64,000 nt of DNA from Ciceribacter ferrooxidans (GCF_004137355.1 NZ_SDVB01000311.1:62001-126000), one strand, 5' to 3'. Numbered from the stretch's first letter, positions 24,357 through 34,615 are shown. Numbers and translations are program-made. The notes: a model not told the origin generated them from the sequence alone.

Positions 24357-26708
24357 TTAGATCTGAGCCTGCATGGCCCGCCAGACGGCTTGCGGCGTGG
24401 CCGGCATGTTCAGGCGATTGTTTCCGATCGCATCGGTGATGGCGTTGATGAGCGCCGGCGGCGACCCGATCGCCCCGGCCTCCCCGCACCCCTTGATGCC
24501 GAGCGGGTTGCCCGGACAGGGCGTGCACTGATGCGAGACATCGAAGGACGGGAGGTCGTCCGCTCGCGGCATGGCATAGTCCATGAAGCTTGCCGTCAGC
24601 AGTTGACCCGTTGCAGGATCGTATTCGACATTTTCCAGCATCGCCTGGCCAATACCCTGCGCAATGCCGCCATGTACCTGCCCCTCGACGATCATGGGAT
24701 TGATAATGTTCCCGAAATCGTCGGCTGCGACGAACTGGATAATGGTCGTCTTGCCGGTCTCCGGATCGACCTCCACCTCACAGATGTAGCAGCCCGCCGG
24801 GAAGGTGAAGTTCGACGGGTCGTAGAAGGCGCTTTCCTTCAGGCCCGGTTCCATACCGGCCGGCAGATTGTGCGCGGTATAAGCGGCTAACGCCACCTGG
24901 AACCACGGCAGCGCCTTGTCGGTACCGGCCACCTTCAACTCGCCATTCTCCACGACGATGTCACTCTCGTCCGCCTCCATCAGATGTGCGGCGATCTTCT
25001 TGGCCTTCGCTTCGACCTTGTCGAGCGCCTTAACGATCGCCGACATGCCGACCGCGCCCGAGCGGGATCCGTAGGTACCCATGCCCATCTGCACCTTGTC
25101 GGTGTCGCCGTGGACAATCGATATGCTGTCGATCGACACGCCGAGACGATCCGCAACGAGCTGGGCGAAGGTCGTTTCATGACCCTGGCCATGGCTATGC
25201 GAACCCGTCAGCACCTCGATCGTGCCGACCGCGTTCACCCTGACTTCCGCCGACTCCCAGAGACCGACGCCGGCGCCGAGCGACCCGACGGCCTGCGACG
25301 GAGCGATACCGCAGGCCTCGATGTAGCAGCTCATGCCGATCCCGCGCTTCATGCCCCGGCGCTCGGCCTCGGCCCGGCGGGCCGGAAAGCCGTTCCAGTC
25401 GGCGGCGGCCATCGCCGCCTCGAGTGAGGCCTCATAGTCGCCGGCGTCATAGGTCATGATCACCGGCGTCTGATGAGGGAAGCTGCGGATGAAGTTCTTC
25501 CGGCGAAGTTCCGCCGGGGAAAGCCCGAGTTCCCTCGCCGCGGTTTCCACCGTCCGCTCAAGCAGGTAGGTCGCTTCAGGGCGTCCGGCTCCGCGGTAGG
25601 CGTCGACCGGCACGGTGTTGGTATAGACGGTCCGAACGTTGCAGTGGATCGCAGGAATGTCGTACTGGCCGGAAAGCAGCGTCGCATAGAGGTAGGTCGG
25701 CACGGAGGACGAAAAGAGCGACATATAGGCGCCGAGATTGGCGATCGTGTCCACCTTCAGACCGGTGATACGGTTGTCCTTGTCGAAGGCCATCTTGACC
25801 TTCGACACATGGTCACGGCCGTGGGCATCGGTCATGAAGGCTTCCGACCGGTCCGCCGTCCACTTGACCGGAACGCCCGTCTTCTTGGACGCCCAGAGAC
25901 AGACGATTTCCTCCGGGTAGATGTAGATCTTCGATCCGAAGCCACCGCCGACATCCGGCGCGATGACCCGCAGCTTGTTCTCCGGCGCGACGTTGTAGAA
26001 GGCGCTCATCACCAGGCGGGCCACGTGCGGGTTCTGGCTCGTCGTATAGCAGGTGTAATGATCCTCGGCCGCATCATAGATGCCGAGTGCCGCGCGCGGC
26101 TCCATCGCATTGGGTGACAGGCGGTTGTTGCGGATATCGATCTCGGTGACGTGGGCCGCCTCCGCAATCGCCTTGTCGGCCGCCGAGCTGTCTCCGATCT
26201 CCCAGTCGAAGATCAGGTTGCCGGGTGCTTCCGGGTGAATCTGCGGCGCCCCTTCGCCGAGCGCACTGACGGCGTCCGTGACAACCGGTAGTTCCTCGTA
26301 GTCGACGACCACTGCCTCGGCGGCATCGCGCGCCTCCGCTACCGAGTCGGCAATGACCACCGCGACCGCGTCGCCAACATAGCGCACCGCGTCGTGGGCG
26401 AGCGGACGCCAAGCCCCCATCTTCATGGGCGAGCCGTCCTTGGAATGGATCATCCAGCCACAAATCAGGTTACCGATCCCGTCGGCCAGCAGTTGCTTGC
26501 CGTCGAGAACGTCGATCACCCCCGGCATTGCCTTGGCCGCGCTCGCGTCCACGCCCGTGACACGGGCATGTGCGTAGGGCGAGCGCACGAAATAGGCATA
26601 CTTCATGCCCGGGACGATCATATCGTCCGTGTAACGACCCTTGCCTGTGAGAAATCGCTTGTCTTCCTTGCGCGCGACACGCGCCCCAATTCCTTCAACG
26701 CCCATCAT
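24357..26708 (-). CDS. Form II CoxL-like molybdenum hydroxylase large subunit
   Basis: A 783-residue molybdopterin-cytosine-dinucleotide subunit. The molybdenum-site motifs are GGGFGSK (254-260) and the catalytic glutamate E743 in GCGEAGAIG. The active-site loop reads AYRGAGR at 370-376. Genuine (form I) CO dehydrogenases have AYRCSFR with a Cys that holds copper; the AYRGAGR type is called form II, and its substrate is often not CO. The gene lies between the 2Fe-2S and FAD subunit genes. None of the coxDEF maturation genes is visible nearby, which also argues against form I. Confidence 0.9.
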   Translation of the reverse strand: MMGVEGIGARVARKEDKRFLTGKGRYTDDMIVPGMKYAYFVRSPYAHARVTGVDASAAKAMPGVIDVLDGKQLLADGIGNLICGWMIHSKDGSPMKMGAWRPLAHDAVRYVGDAVAVVIADSVAEARDAAEAVVVDYEELPVVTDAVSALGEGAPQIHPEAPGNLIFDWEIGDSSAADKAIAEAAHVTEIDIRNNRLSPNAMEPRAALGIYDAAEDHYTCYTTSQNPHVARLVMSAFYNVAPENKLRVIAPDVGGGFGSKIYIYPEEIVCLWASKKTGVPVKWTADRSEAFMTDAHGRDHVSKVKMAFDKDNRITGLKVDTIANLGAYMSLFSSSVPTYLYATLLSGQYDIPAIHCNVRTVYTNTVPVDAYRGAGRPEATYLLERTVETAARELGLSPAELRRKNFIRSFPHQTPVIMTYDAGDYEASLEAAMAAADWNGFPARRAEAERRGMKRGIGMSCYIEACGIAPSQAVGSLGAGVGLWESAEVRVNAVGTIEVLTGSHSHGQGHETTFAQLVADRLGVSIDSISIVHGDTDKVQMGMGTYGSRSGAVGMSAIVKALDKVEAKAKKIAAHLMEADESDIVVENGELKVAGTDKALPWFQVALAAYTAHNLPAGMEPGLKESAFYDPSNFTFPAGCYICEVEVDPETGKTTIIQFVAADDFGNIINPMIVEGQVHGGIAQGIGQAMLENVEYDPATGQLLTASFMDYAMPRADDLPSFDVSHQCTPCPGNPLGIKGCGEAGAIGSPPALINAITDAIGNNRLNMPATPQAVWRAMQAQI

Positions 26709-26784
26709 ATCCTCCCGATGGCATTTCGGCGGCCCGACAGCTGCAGACGACGATCAGCGGCAAGCGGCCGGCAAATCGACGTTT

Positions 26785-27273
26785 CTACTCTGCAGCCTGG
26801 CGGCCGGCATGCATCTCGGCATTGGCGGCAAGAACGGCTTTGACGATGTTGTGGTATCCGGTGCAGCGACAGATGTTGCCGTCGAGCTCGTGGCGAACGG
26901 TCGCCTCATCAAGCGCGCCGCCATGGCGGTTGATCATGTCGACCGCAGTCATCACCATGCCCGGCGTACAGAAACCGCATTGAAGCCCATGGTGCTCCTT
27001 GAACGCCGCCTGCACCGGATGCAGTTCGCCGTTGGTGGAGAGCCCCTCGATCGTCGTGATGCTGGACCCCGACGCCTGGACGGCGAGGATGGAGCAGCTC
27101 TTGATGGACTTGCCGTCCATATGCACCACACATGCGCCACATTGCGTCGTGTCGCATCCGACATGGGTGCCGGTCAGCCCCAGCTTTTCCCTGATGAATT
27201 GAACGAGAAGCGTGCGATCGTCGCAATCGCCGCTGACTGTACGGCCGTTCACCGACAGCGTTACTTTAGCCAT
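26785..27273 (-). CDS. 2Fe-2S small subunit of CO-dehydrogenase-family enzyme
   Basis: A 162-residue CoxS-like protein with two 2Fe-2S clusters. The plant-ferredoxin type uses C40, C45, C48 and C60; the alpha-helical type uses C99, C102, C135 and C137 (CGFCTPGM and CRCTGY). The ATG at 27273 is preferred because AGGAGG precedes it by 7 bases; an upstream in-frame start lacks one. It is the first gene of the small-large-medium operon. The promoter must lie in the 310-base gap to the divergent lipoprotein gene. Confidence 0.92.
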   Translation of the reverse strand: MAKVTLSVNGRTVSGDCDDRTLLVQFIREKLGLTGTHVGCDTTQCGACVVHMDGKSIKSCSILAVQASGSSITTIEGLSTNGELHPVQAAFKEHHGLQCGFCTPGMVMTAVDMINRHGGALDEATVRHELDGNICRCTGYHNIVKAVLAANAEMHAGRQAAE

Positions 27274-27583
27274 ATTGTTCCTCCTCGTGTCTCTCCAGGA
27301 CACCCGAGTCATCATTTGTCTTTTTCCAGAGCGGATCAACTGGTACTTCGAGGGGGAACGGCATTTTTATTTGCCGCATTGCAGCAACTGCAGGACTCTA
27401 CTGTGTCGCTGCGAACACTGCCGTCGCGGCACGTGATCACGGACATTTGATTTCAATGGACTTTCCGATTTTGAAGGATATTCTTGTGCGGCGATCGCAA
27501 GGACGGATTGAGATCTGCCGGCGGATACGCGAGTGATGCAGTGACCGGTCATCCGGAATGCGTAAAACCATTGGAGAAAAGTC
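27274..27583. other. Divergent intergenic region between CoxS-like gene and lipoprotein gene
   Basis: These 310 bases hold no convincing gene. A short inverted repeat GTGTC-N7-GACAC (27287-27303) sits 14 bases upstream of the CoxS-like start and could be an operator. A single GGAAC-N19-TT match lies at 27355-27380 facing the lipoprotein gene, but more than 200 bases from it. No clear sigma-70 promoter was found. Confidence 0.4.
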
Positions 27584-27844
27584 ATGAAAAAGGCTCTTGT
27601 GCTTGTACTGATCGGCCTTTCGGTCGCTGGTTGCACACAGACCGAGAAGGGTGCCACCATCGGCGCCGCCTCGGGCGCAATCATCGGCGGTGCGATTACG
27701 GGTGACGTCCGCGGCGCTGCCGTCGGCGCCGCAATCGGCGGTGTATCCGGCGCCGTCATTGGCGCCGCCAGTGAGCCCGGCAAGTGCTACTACCGCGATC
27801 GCTACGGTCGCCGCTACGTCGACTACTGCCCGCGCGGCTACTGA
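27584..27844 (+). CDS. Small glycine-zipper lipoprotein
   Basis: An 86-residue exported lipoprotein: basic-hydrophobic signal, lipobox VAGC at 14-17, then a glycine-zipper segment (about 23-62) of GxxxG repeats such as GAASGAIIGGAITG and GAAIGGVSGAVIG. It ends in a Tyr/Arg-rich tail CYYRDRYGRRYVDYCPRGY with two cysteines that may pair. Such proteins resemble the OsmB/SlyB-type glycine-zipper group and are expected in the outer membrane. A perfect rho-independent terminator follows. Confidence 0.85.
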   Translation: MKKALVLVLIGLSVAGCTQTEKGATIGAASGAIIGGAITGDVRGAAVGAAIGGVSGAVIGAASEPGKCYYRDRYGRRYVDYCPRGY

Positions 27845-27865
27845 TCGCCTCTTGCCAAATCCGAC

Positions 27866-27896
27866 AAGTCCCGGTGACAAACCGGGACTTTTTTCT
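27866..27896 (+). terminator. Rho-independent terminator after the lipoprotein gene
   Basis: AAGTCCCGG (27866-27874), 7-base loop, CCGGGACTT (27882-27890), then a run of T. Nine perfect pairs. Confidence 0.88.
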
Positions 27897-28001
27897 TTTC
27901 TGGGACGTCCTAAAGCGGTATCCCTTCCGCAGTCTGCATCTGAAGTTGCCGTTTAGCGAAACGGAAACGCCTGTCGGATAGGATGACCCGAAATACCAAC
28001 G

Positions 28002-29933
28002 TTGCGTATACCGATCGGATCGACATTGCCGAATTTGAGTTCTGCGTTTCGGGAGGCCGGGAGCGCCTTGACGGTCGCAGCGACGGCTTTGTTTTGCCTC
28101 GGCTTTGCCGGTGACGCCCACGCCTTCAAGATCTTCGGCATCACACTGTTCGGGGACGACAAGGCTGACGTAGACGTCGTCGATCCACTTAACTACAGCG
28201 TTAGTCTGGATGCCGATGGCTCCGACCGCGAGCTCGCGCGGGCCATCGAACGAAGCTCGCTCCTCGTCAATCAGGCTGAGAACCCGGTCTCTGGCGATCT
28301 TGGGCTGGTCATCAAGGCACGCGACGATCGCGATAGGCTGATTGCGGCGCTTTATGAGCGCGCCCATTACGGAGGCGTGGTCACCGTCACGATCAACGGC
28401 CGCAACATCGACGATCTTCCTCCCAACCCGAAGTTCGACCGGTCCGGTCCGGTGCCGGTCACCCTCCGCATCGAGCCCGGTCCGGTCTTCACACTCGGCG
28501 ACATCCGTTTCGAAGGGGATGCGGCCCGTCTTGATCCCGGCCGCTACGGCCTACGCCCCGGCGGGGATGCAGGTTCGCTCGTGATCATCAAGGCGGCCCG
28601 GCAGATCGTCGATGACCTCAAGACGGAGGGGCGCCCGCTTGCGCATCTGACGGAACAGCAGGTCGTCGCAGATCACAAGTCGCAGACGGTCGACGTGGTC
28701 CTCGGTGCGGAAAGCGGCCCCATCGCCCCGATCGGACCCGTCTCAATTTCGGGAGAGAAGGCCGTCGACCCCGATTTCATCCGCCGGTATTCCCGGCTCA
28801 ACCAAGGAAAGCCCTACACCCCCGAGGACATACGGAAGGCTTCGGAGCGGCTGCGCAAACTCGGCGTCTTTTCAAGCGTGACGATCAGGGAGTCGGAAGC
28901 GCTTGCCCCGGATGGGTCGCTGCCGATCGGCATCACCATCTCCGAAGGCAAGCACCGCTATTTCGGTTTCGGCGCATCGATCTCGACGATCGATGGTGCC
29001 GGACTGCAGGGCTACTGGGGTCATCGCAACCTGTTCGGGCAGGCGGAATCCTTGAGGATCGAGGGTTCCGTCGGCGGTCTCGGAAACTGGAACGGGATCG
29101 AGAATCTCGACTACACCGCCGGCATCTCTTTCGTGAAACCCGGCGCTTTCGTTCCTTCGGGGACGCTGGATACCAGCATCAAGGGTTCGACGATCACGAC
29201 GGAGTCCTATGACGCTGCGTCGGTTGTCGCACGCCTCGGCTACTCCTACGAACTCACAGATAAGGATACGCTCTCCGCCGCGGCGACGCTGAGCTTCGAC
29301 GACATCGACGACGCGTTCGGCAACAATCGCTATGTCACGTTTGCCGTGCCGATCGACTACGTCCGTGATACTCGTGATAACACCCTTAATCCGACAGAGG
29401 GATATCGCGCCACGCTCTCCGCGGCACCGAGCTACGAGATTCTCGAGGGTACGATCTTCTCGTCCTTTGAGGGTTCGATTTCCGGTTATCGCGGCTTCGG
29501 CGAAGACGACCGCCTCGTCCTTGCCGGCAAGCTCGCGGCCGGAACACTGATCGGCGGCGATGGACTTGCGAGCATGCCTGCGACGCGCCGCTTCTATGCC
29601 GGGGGCGGCGGCTCGGTCCGCGGCTACGCCTACCAGGAGATATCGCCTTACAACGGCAGCGGCGACGCAACCGGCGGGCGATCCTACGTCACAGGTTCCG
29701 TTGAGGCGCGCCTCAACGTGACCGATGCGATCGGTGTCGTGCCGTTCCTCGATTTCGGAACCGTATCGTCGGAGATCTATCCCGATTTCTCCGATGTCCG
29801 CCTCGGAGCGGGCATCGGCCTGCGTTATAATACGCCCTTCGGGCCGATCCGGCTCGACGTCGCCATGCCGCTCGATCGCTACGACGGCGGCAGCCGTTAC
29901 GGAATTTACGCCGGGATCGGACAGAGCTTCTGA
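28002..29933 (+). CDS. tamA: TamA-like outer membrane assembly protein (BamA/Omp85 family)
   Basis: A 643-residue Omp85-family protein. A signal peptide (hydrophobic core about residues 23-36, ending AHA) is followed by POTRA domains (about 60-310) and a 16-strand beta-barrel (about 320-643), with GGGGSVRGY at the conserved lid-lock position and a C-terminal aromatic residue in GIGQSF. With TamB it moves or inserts outer membrane components. The start is uncertain: TTG 28002 as given, or TTG 28068, which has GGGAG just upstream. A perfect hairpin CCGTTT-AGCG-AAACGG (27949-27964) lies upstream. tamB begins 42 bases downstream. Confidence 0.9.
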   Translation: MRIPIGSTLPNLSSAFREAGSALTVAATALFCLGFAGDAHAFKIFGITLFGDDKADVDVVDPLNYSVSLDADGSDRELARAIERSSLLVNQAENPVSGDLGLVIKARDDRDRLIAALYERAHYGGVVTVTINGRNIDDLPPNPKFDRSGPVPVTLRIEPGPVFTLGDIRFEGDAARLDPGRYGLRPGGDAGSLVIIKAARQIVDDLKTEGRPLAHLTEQQVVADHKSQTVDVVLGAESGPIAPIGPVSISGEKAVDPDFIRRYSRLNQGKPYTPEDIRKASERLRKLGVFSSVTIRESEALAPDGSLPIGITISEGKHRYFGFGASISTIDGAGLQGYWGHRNLFGQAESLRIEGSVGGLGNWNGIENLDYTAGISFVKPGAFVPSGTLDTSIKGSTITTESYDAASVVARLGYSYELTDKDTLSAAATLSFDDIDDAFGNNRYVTFAVPIDYVRDTRDNTLNPTEGYRATLSAAPSYEILEGTIFSSFEGSISGYRGFGEDDRLVLAGKLAAGTLIGGDGLASMPATRRFYAGGGGSVRGYAYQEISPYNGSGDATGGRSYVTGSVEARLNVTDAIGVVPFLDFGTVSSEIYPDFSDVRLGAGIGLRYNTPFGPIRLDVAMPLDRYDGGSRYGIYAGIGQSF

Positions 29934-29975
29934 CGCCGCCTACCGCCACACCGAAAGGGAAGACGAAGAACCGCG

Positions 29976-32900
29976 ATGCAATTCCTGACCCGCCTGACGA
30001 AATGGATCCTTCGCCTCGCGGCCTACGTCGTGGGAACAACCCTGGCACTGTTGATCGTCGCAATCGTGCTCGGCGGGTTCACCTCTTTCGGCGGGAGGCT
30101 GTTGTCGGGCTGGATCGCGGAACTCGCCTCGACGCCGGATCGCCGGATTGCGATTTCCGATCCGGGACCGTTGCTGTCCGGACGGCTCCACATTGGTACG
30201 GTCACGATTGCCGACACGAAGGGAACCTACGCCACGATCCGGGACCTCGCCGTCGACTGGACGCCGTCGACACTGCTTGCCGGACGTTTCCGCGCCGATC
30301 GCATCGCAGCAACGGCGATCGAAATCGACAGACAACCGATCGTGACGCAACCTCCGACACCGTCAGACGGCCCATTCCGGTTGCCGGTGGCCATCGACAT
30401 AGCCTCGGTCGAAGTAGCCGAAATTGCGCTTGGCAGCGACCTGACGGGCAAGCCGATGACCTTCTCCCTTGCCGGATCCGGGCTCGCTGATGCTGATCAG
30501 ATCGCGGCGACCGTCGAGGCACGACGCGAGAATGATCCGGGTTCGGCACTCGTTGCGGACCTGCTCTACGCTCCGGCGGATGATCGGCTGCGCCTGAAGG
30601 CGACCGTTACGGAGCCGACCGGCGGGCTTGTGGCCGGCTTGCTGCGCCTGCCGGGAGAACCGGCGCTCAGGATCGCCGTGGACGGCGACGGCCCGCTGTC
30701 CGACTGGCGCGGCAAAGTTTCAGCCGATGTCGACGGTCAGCCTACGGTGTCGGTCACAGCCACGCACCGCATCGTGGCGGAGAACCGCCGGCACGTGACG
30801 CTCAAGGGCGACGGCCAATTCGATCGGATCCTTCCACCTGCCCTTCGCGAACTCTTTGCGGGCGAAACCAAGATCGATGTCTCCGCGGCGATCGCGCCCT
30901 CCGGCGCAATCGAGATCGAAAGCGGAAAGGTCACGACTGCTCGCTTCCAGCTCACCACCTCGGGAACCTTCGATCCCGCGGGCCAGAACGACCTACGGGC
31001 CAGCCTCTCCGGCGTGTCCGGACCCGTCACCTTTCGCTGGACCGACGACAAGCGCGCCATCGAAACGGAAGTCGAAAGCGCGACCTTGTCCGTCAACGGA
31101 CCGGCATCGGCGGCCGCGCTCGACGTCAAGGCACAGTTGCAGTCCCTCGCCACGACGGAGGGACGCCTGAACGACGTCGCGCTCTCGGCGAAAAGTGCGG
31201 CCTTCGACCTCTCGAAGCGGGAAGGCCTTATCGACACGACGCTATCGGTCACGGCGGGAACATTTTCGATCGCGCCTCTCGACCGCATCATTCGTCCGCC
31301 GCTGACCGTCCATGCGCCGCTTGCAATCACGGCTGGAAGCATCGGCTTGGACGGGTCGACCATCGAAAGCGCCTCGATCGGCGGCAAGCTCGACGGGCGC
31401 TACTCGCTGGAGAGCGGCACTTTGTCATCCCGCCTCGCCCTCTTCCTCCTGCCGGATGTTCTGCCTGCGAGCGTTGCGTCAAAGTTCAGCGGAACGATCG
31501 GCCTGGCCGGCGATCTTCAATTCGCGCCACCACGCACCGTAAGCCTCGAAAACCTGAAGGTGACCTCCGATGTCCTGGAACTCTCGGGCAAGGGCGCGCT
31601 CACATCCGACAATCAGATTGCGGCCGACCTGCAGGGCAAGATCGCCGACATCGGCCATTTCATCGCCAATACGGAAGGTGCGGCTGAGTTCGCCGTTTCC
31701 GCTGCCGGCCCCGCCGGCAATCCGAAAGCGCAAGTGACGCTAAGCACCGCCAAGGCGACAGCAGCCGGACGGACGCTGGAAGACCTGACTGTCGAGCTGG
31801 AAGGGATCGCAAGTCCGACAGCCCCGACAGGCCAACTCAGGATTTCCGGACAATTGGACGGGCAGATCATCAGCGGCAGTGCCGATCTTGTCCCCGCAAA
31901 TGGAGGGACGAACATCCCGGCGCTTTCGGTCGTCGTGGGTCCGAACCGTGCGTCTGGCTCGATGTCGTTCTCGCCGGAATTCACACCGAGCGGCGAACTG
32001 ACCTTCGATTTTCCGGACCTTGGCCTCCTTGCCGCGCTGGCCGGTCAGCAGGTCACCGGCGATCTCAACGGCAAGGTGACGATTGGAGACGACAAAGGGC
32101 GAACGAGCCTGAACGTCGTGGCGAGCGGTTCGGCTGCAAGTCGTGACGGCGTCGTGGTGACCAGACCCGATGTGAACGTCGCGATAGCCGACATCCAGAC
32201 GTTTGCCGCCAGTGGGTCTGTTCGTGCGCGGTCGGTCAAACTCGGCGGCCAAACGCTGGACGCCCCCGTTCTCTCCTTCACCCGCCGCGGCTCATCGACC
32301 GGGGTCAAGCTCGAAGCTCGCTACGACAACGCACCCACTCTCTTCGAAGGTGACATCGCGGAAACGCCGAGCGGGTTGACCATCGGCATCAACCGGCTTT
32401 CGGCCGCGCCGCGCGGGCTCCCGCTGCGGCTCTCCGCTCCTGCCTCGGTAGACGTCGTGGATGGCAATGCGAATCTGCGTTCCGTCGTCGTCTCCGCAGG
32501 CAACGGCACTGTCACACTCAATGGAAAGGCTGGCAGCGCACTTGCTCTGAACGCGGCATTGAACAACATCCCCGCCGCGTTGGCCAACAGCCTGTCACCA
32601 AGTCTCGGCGCTGGAGGCAGCATTTCAGGAACGGTGACCGTCACCGGGCAGGCGACATCGCCCGTTGTGGGCTACGCGCTCGACTGGCGGAACGCGGCCG
32701 TCGCCCAGACACGCTCGGCCGCACTCGGCGACCTGAACATCAGCGCGCGGGGGCGCTTCGAAGGCAACAGGCTGACGATCGACACGCGCACGAGCGGCGC
32801 CGGAGGCGCGGTCCTGACCGGCGGAGGATCGCTTATGGTATCCGGCAGGCAGGCAGTAGACATGCGCTTCGTCGGCGACCTGCCCTTTGCGACGCTGTCC

Positions 32901-34139
32901 GGCCTGCTGTCACAACAGGGCCTCGTGCTGGAGGGAACTGCAAATGTCCAGCTCACCGTATCCGGCAATCTCCGCAGTCCCGTTATCGGTGGCAGACTGA
33001 CGACGAATGGCGCGCGGCTCATCGACGTGCGGAGAAATCTCACCGTAGATGGCCTCGCCGCCACGGTCGCACTTGCCGGGAACCGGGCGACGATTTCTAA
33101 TCTCACCGGGCGTCTGGCGGGCGGAGGCACCGTGTCAGGCGCGGGCACCATCGACATTCGTTCTCCCGGATTACCGGGCAATATCGAGGTCAAGCTCGTC
33201 CAGGCCGTCTATGTCGATGGAACGCTCTTCCACTCGACGGTCGACGGCACGCTCGCTTTGCGCGGCCCGCTCCTCTCGGGACCCGTGCTCTCCGGATCGC
33301 TTGCGCTCTCCGATACGGCGATCACGGTGCCCGAACGGCTACCCGCCAGCCTCGCCGAACTCGACATCAAGCACAGGAATCCGCCGCCAGCCGTGCGCGC
33401 CCAGACCGCCGCACTGCGACCGGCGCAGGCGCGTGGCAGCAGTTCCAGCGTCCAGCTTGATCTTGCCGTTTCCTCGCCCTCACGCGTGTTCGTGCGCGGG
33501 CGCGGCATCGATGCCGAACTCGGCGGCTCGCTCGTTCTGAGGGGAACGGCCGCCAATCCCGAGGTCAGTGGCGCCTTCACGCTGCGACGTGGCCGCCTGG
33601 CTATCCTGACCAAGCGGCTGGACATCACGCGAGGCACGATCACCTTCGGCGGCGGCTTGATCCCCATTCTCGATATGGAAGCCACCACGACGTCCGGCAG
33701 CACGACGATCACGGTGACGCTCTCGGGCCTCGCCAACAATCCGCAGGTCGCCTTCTCATCCTCGCCGGCCCTGCCGCAAGACGAGATCCTGGCACAGCTC
33801 ATTTTCGGTCAGTCGATGACCCGGCTTTCGGCGCTCCAGATCGCGCAGCTTGCGGATGCGGTGGGCCAGCTCGCCGGTGGGCAGACGTCACTCTTCAACA
33901 GCCTGCGCGGCGCAATCGGCATCGACAATCTCGACATCACGACCGATGAGCGCGGTCAGGCCCAATTCCGGGCCGGCAAATACCTGAACGAACGCACCTA
34001 TATCGAACTCGAGCAAGGTGCCAACGGCACGGGTCGGGCGATCATCAATCTCGATGTCGGCCGCGGTGTCAAACTGAAGGGCGAAGCAGGCGGTGACGGC
34101 TCCGGCGGCGCCGGCATTTTCTACGAAAAGGAATACTGA
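29976..34139 (+). CDS. tamB: TamB-like translocation and assembly module protein
   Basis: A 1387-residue AsmA/TamB-family protein. One N-terminal membrane span (about residues 10-35) anchors it in the inner membrane, and a very long beta-rich periplasmic part follows. The C-terminal DUF490/TamB domain (about 1040-1387) includes RGSSSSVQLDLAVS and LPQDEILAQLIFGQS, the family signature. It bridges the periplasm and works with TamA; TamB relatives also help carry phospholipid to the outer membrane. It is in an operon with tamA. It converges with the Lrp gene 41 bases away. Confidence 0.93.
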   Translation: MQFLTRLTKWILRLAAYVVGTTLALLIVAIVLGGFTSFGGRLLSGWIAELASTPDRRIAISDPGPLLSGRLHIGTVTIADTKGTYATIRDLAVDWTPSTLLAGRFRADRIAATAIEIDRQPIVTQPPTPSDGPFRLPVAIDIASVEVAEIALGSDLTGKPMTFSLAGSGLADADQIAATVEARRENDPGSALVADLLYAPADDRLRLKATVTEPTGGLVAGLLRLPGEPALRIAVDGDGPLSDWRGKVSADVDGQPTVSVTATHRIVAENRRHVTLKGDGQFDRILPPALRELFAGETKIDVSAAIAPSGAIEIESGKVTTARFQLTTSGTFDPAGQNDLRASLSGVSGPVTFRWTDDKRAIETEVESATLSVNGPASAAALDVKAQLQSLATTEGRLNDVALSAKSAAFDLSKREGLIDTTLSVTAGTFSIAPLDRIIRPPLTVHAPLAITAGSIGLDGSTIESASIGGKLDGRYSLESGTLSSRLALFLLPDVLPASVASKFSGTIGLAGDLQFAPPRTVSLENLKVTSDVLELSGKGALTSDNQIAADLQGKIADIGHFIANTEGAAEFAVSAAGPAGNPKAQVTLSTAKATAAGRTLEDLTVELEGIASPTAPTGQLRISGQLDGQIISGSADLVPANGGTNIPALSVVVGPNRASGSMSFSPEFTPSGELTFDFPDLGLLAALAGQQVTGDLNGKVTIGDDKGRTSLNVVASGSAASRDGVVVTRPDVNVAIADIQTFAASGSVRARSVKLGGQTLDAPVLSFTRRGSSTGVKLEARYDNAPTLFEGDIAETPSGLTIGINRLSAAPRGLPLRLSAPASVDVVDGNANLRSVVVSAGNGTVTLNGKAGSALALNAALNNIPAALANSLSPSLGAGGSISGTVTVTGQATSPVVGYALDWRNAAVAQTRSAALGDLNISARGRFEGNRLTIDTRTSGAGGAVLTGGGSLMVSGRQAVDMRFVGDLPFATLSGLLSQQGLVLEGTANVQLTVSGNLRSPVIGGRLTTNGARLIDVRRNLTVDGLAATVALAGNRATISNLTGRLAGGGTVSGAGTIDIRSPGLPGNIEVKLVQAVYVDGTLFHSTVDGTLALRGPLLSGPVLSGSLALSDTAITVPERLPASLAELDIKHRNPPPAVRAQTAALRPAQARGSSSSVQLDLAVSSPSRVFVRGRGIDAELGGSLVLRGTAANPEVSGAFTLRRGRLAILTKRLDITRGTITFGGGLIPILDMEATTTSGSTTITVTLSGLANNPQVAFSSSPALPQDEILAQLIFGQSMTRLSALQIAQLADAVGQLAGGQTSLFNSLRGAIGIDNLDITTDERGQAQFRAGKYLNERTYIELEQGANGTGRAIINLDVGRGVKLKGEAGGDGSGGAGIFYEKEY

Positions 34140-34180
34140 GCCACGGACGTCGTCCCGCCTCGCCGTTGCGGCAAAGCGGC

Positions 34181-34609
34181 TCAGTAGCTCACTTTGCTGG
34201 TCTTCAGGAGAATGTTGCTCTCGGTGGTATTGATGCCTTCGATGAGACGGATGCGCCGCAGCGTCTCGTCGAAGGACGCGAGGTCGCGATCCTCGAGTTC
34301 GGCGACAAAGTCCCATCGGCCGTTGGTGCTGTGGAGTGCGCGCACCTCGGGCAAGCCCCGTAGCTGATGGGCAACTTTGTCCGCGAACTTGCCGACGACC
34401 TCGATCATCACGATCGCGCGGACACCGGCCGCGCGCAGCTCACTTCCGGTTTTGATGGTGAAGCCTGCGATGGTACCATCTGTAACCAGCCGGTCGATCC
34501 GTGCGGAGATGGTGGCGCGCGACGCGCCGGTCATCGCCGCAAGCGATGACACGGAGATCCTGGCATTGTGGCGCAATGCGCCGAGTATGGCGTGATCGAG
34601 ATCGTCCAA
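34181..34609 (-). CDS. Lrp/AsnC family transcriptional regulator
   Basis: A 142-residue regulator: AsnC-type helix-turn-helix (about 1-60, with NARISVSSLAAMTGASRATISARIDRL) and the C-terminal RAM ligand domain. The start is a TTG at 34609. It is divergent from the arginase and ornithine aminotransferase genes, so it probably controls their response to arginine or ornithine, as ArcR/PutR-type relatives do. An inverted repeat lies 6 bases upstream of the start and may be its own binding site. Confidence 0.9.
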   Translation of the reverse strand: MDDLDHAILGALRHNARISVSSLAAMTGASRATISARIDRLVTDGTIAGFTIKTGSELRAAGVRAIVMIEVVGKFADKVAHQLRGLPEVRALHSTNGRWDFVAELEDRDLASFDETLRRIRLIEGINTTESNILLKTSKVSY

Positions 34610-34615
34610 GGGTCA

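Noticed and set aside
27355-27380. GGAAC-N19-TT match facing the glycine-zipper lipoprotein gene
   Set aside because: It is about 200 bases from the start codon with no supporting element, and one such match is expected by chance in this much DNA.
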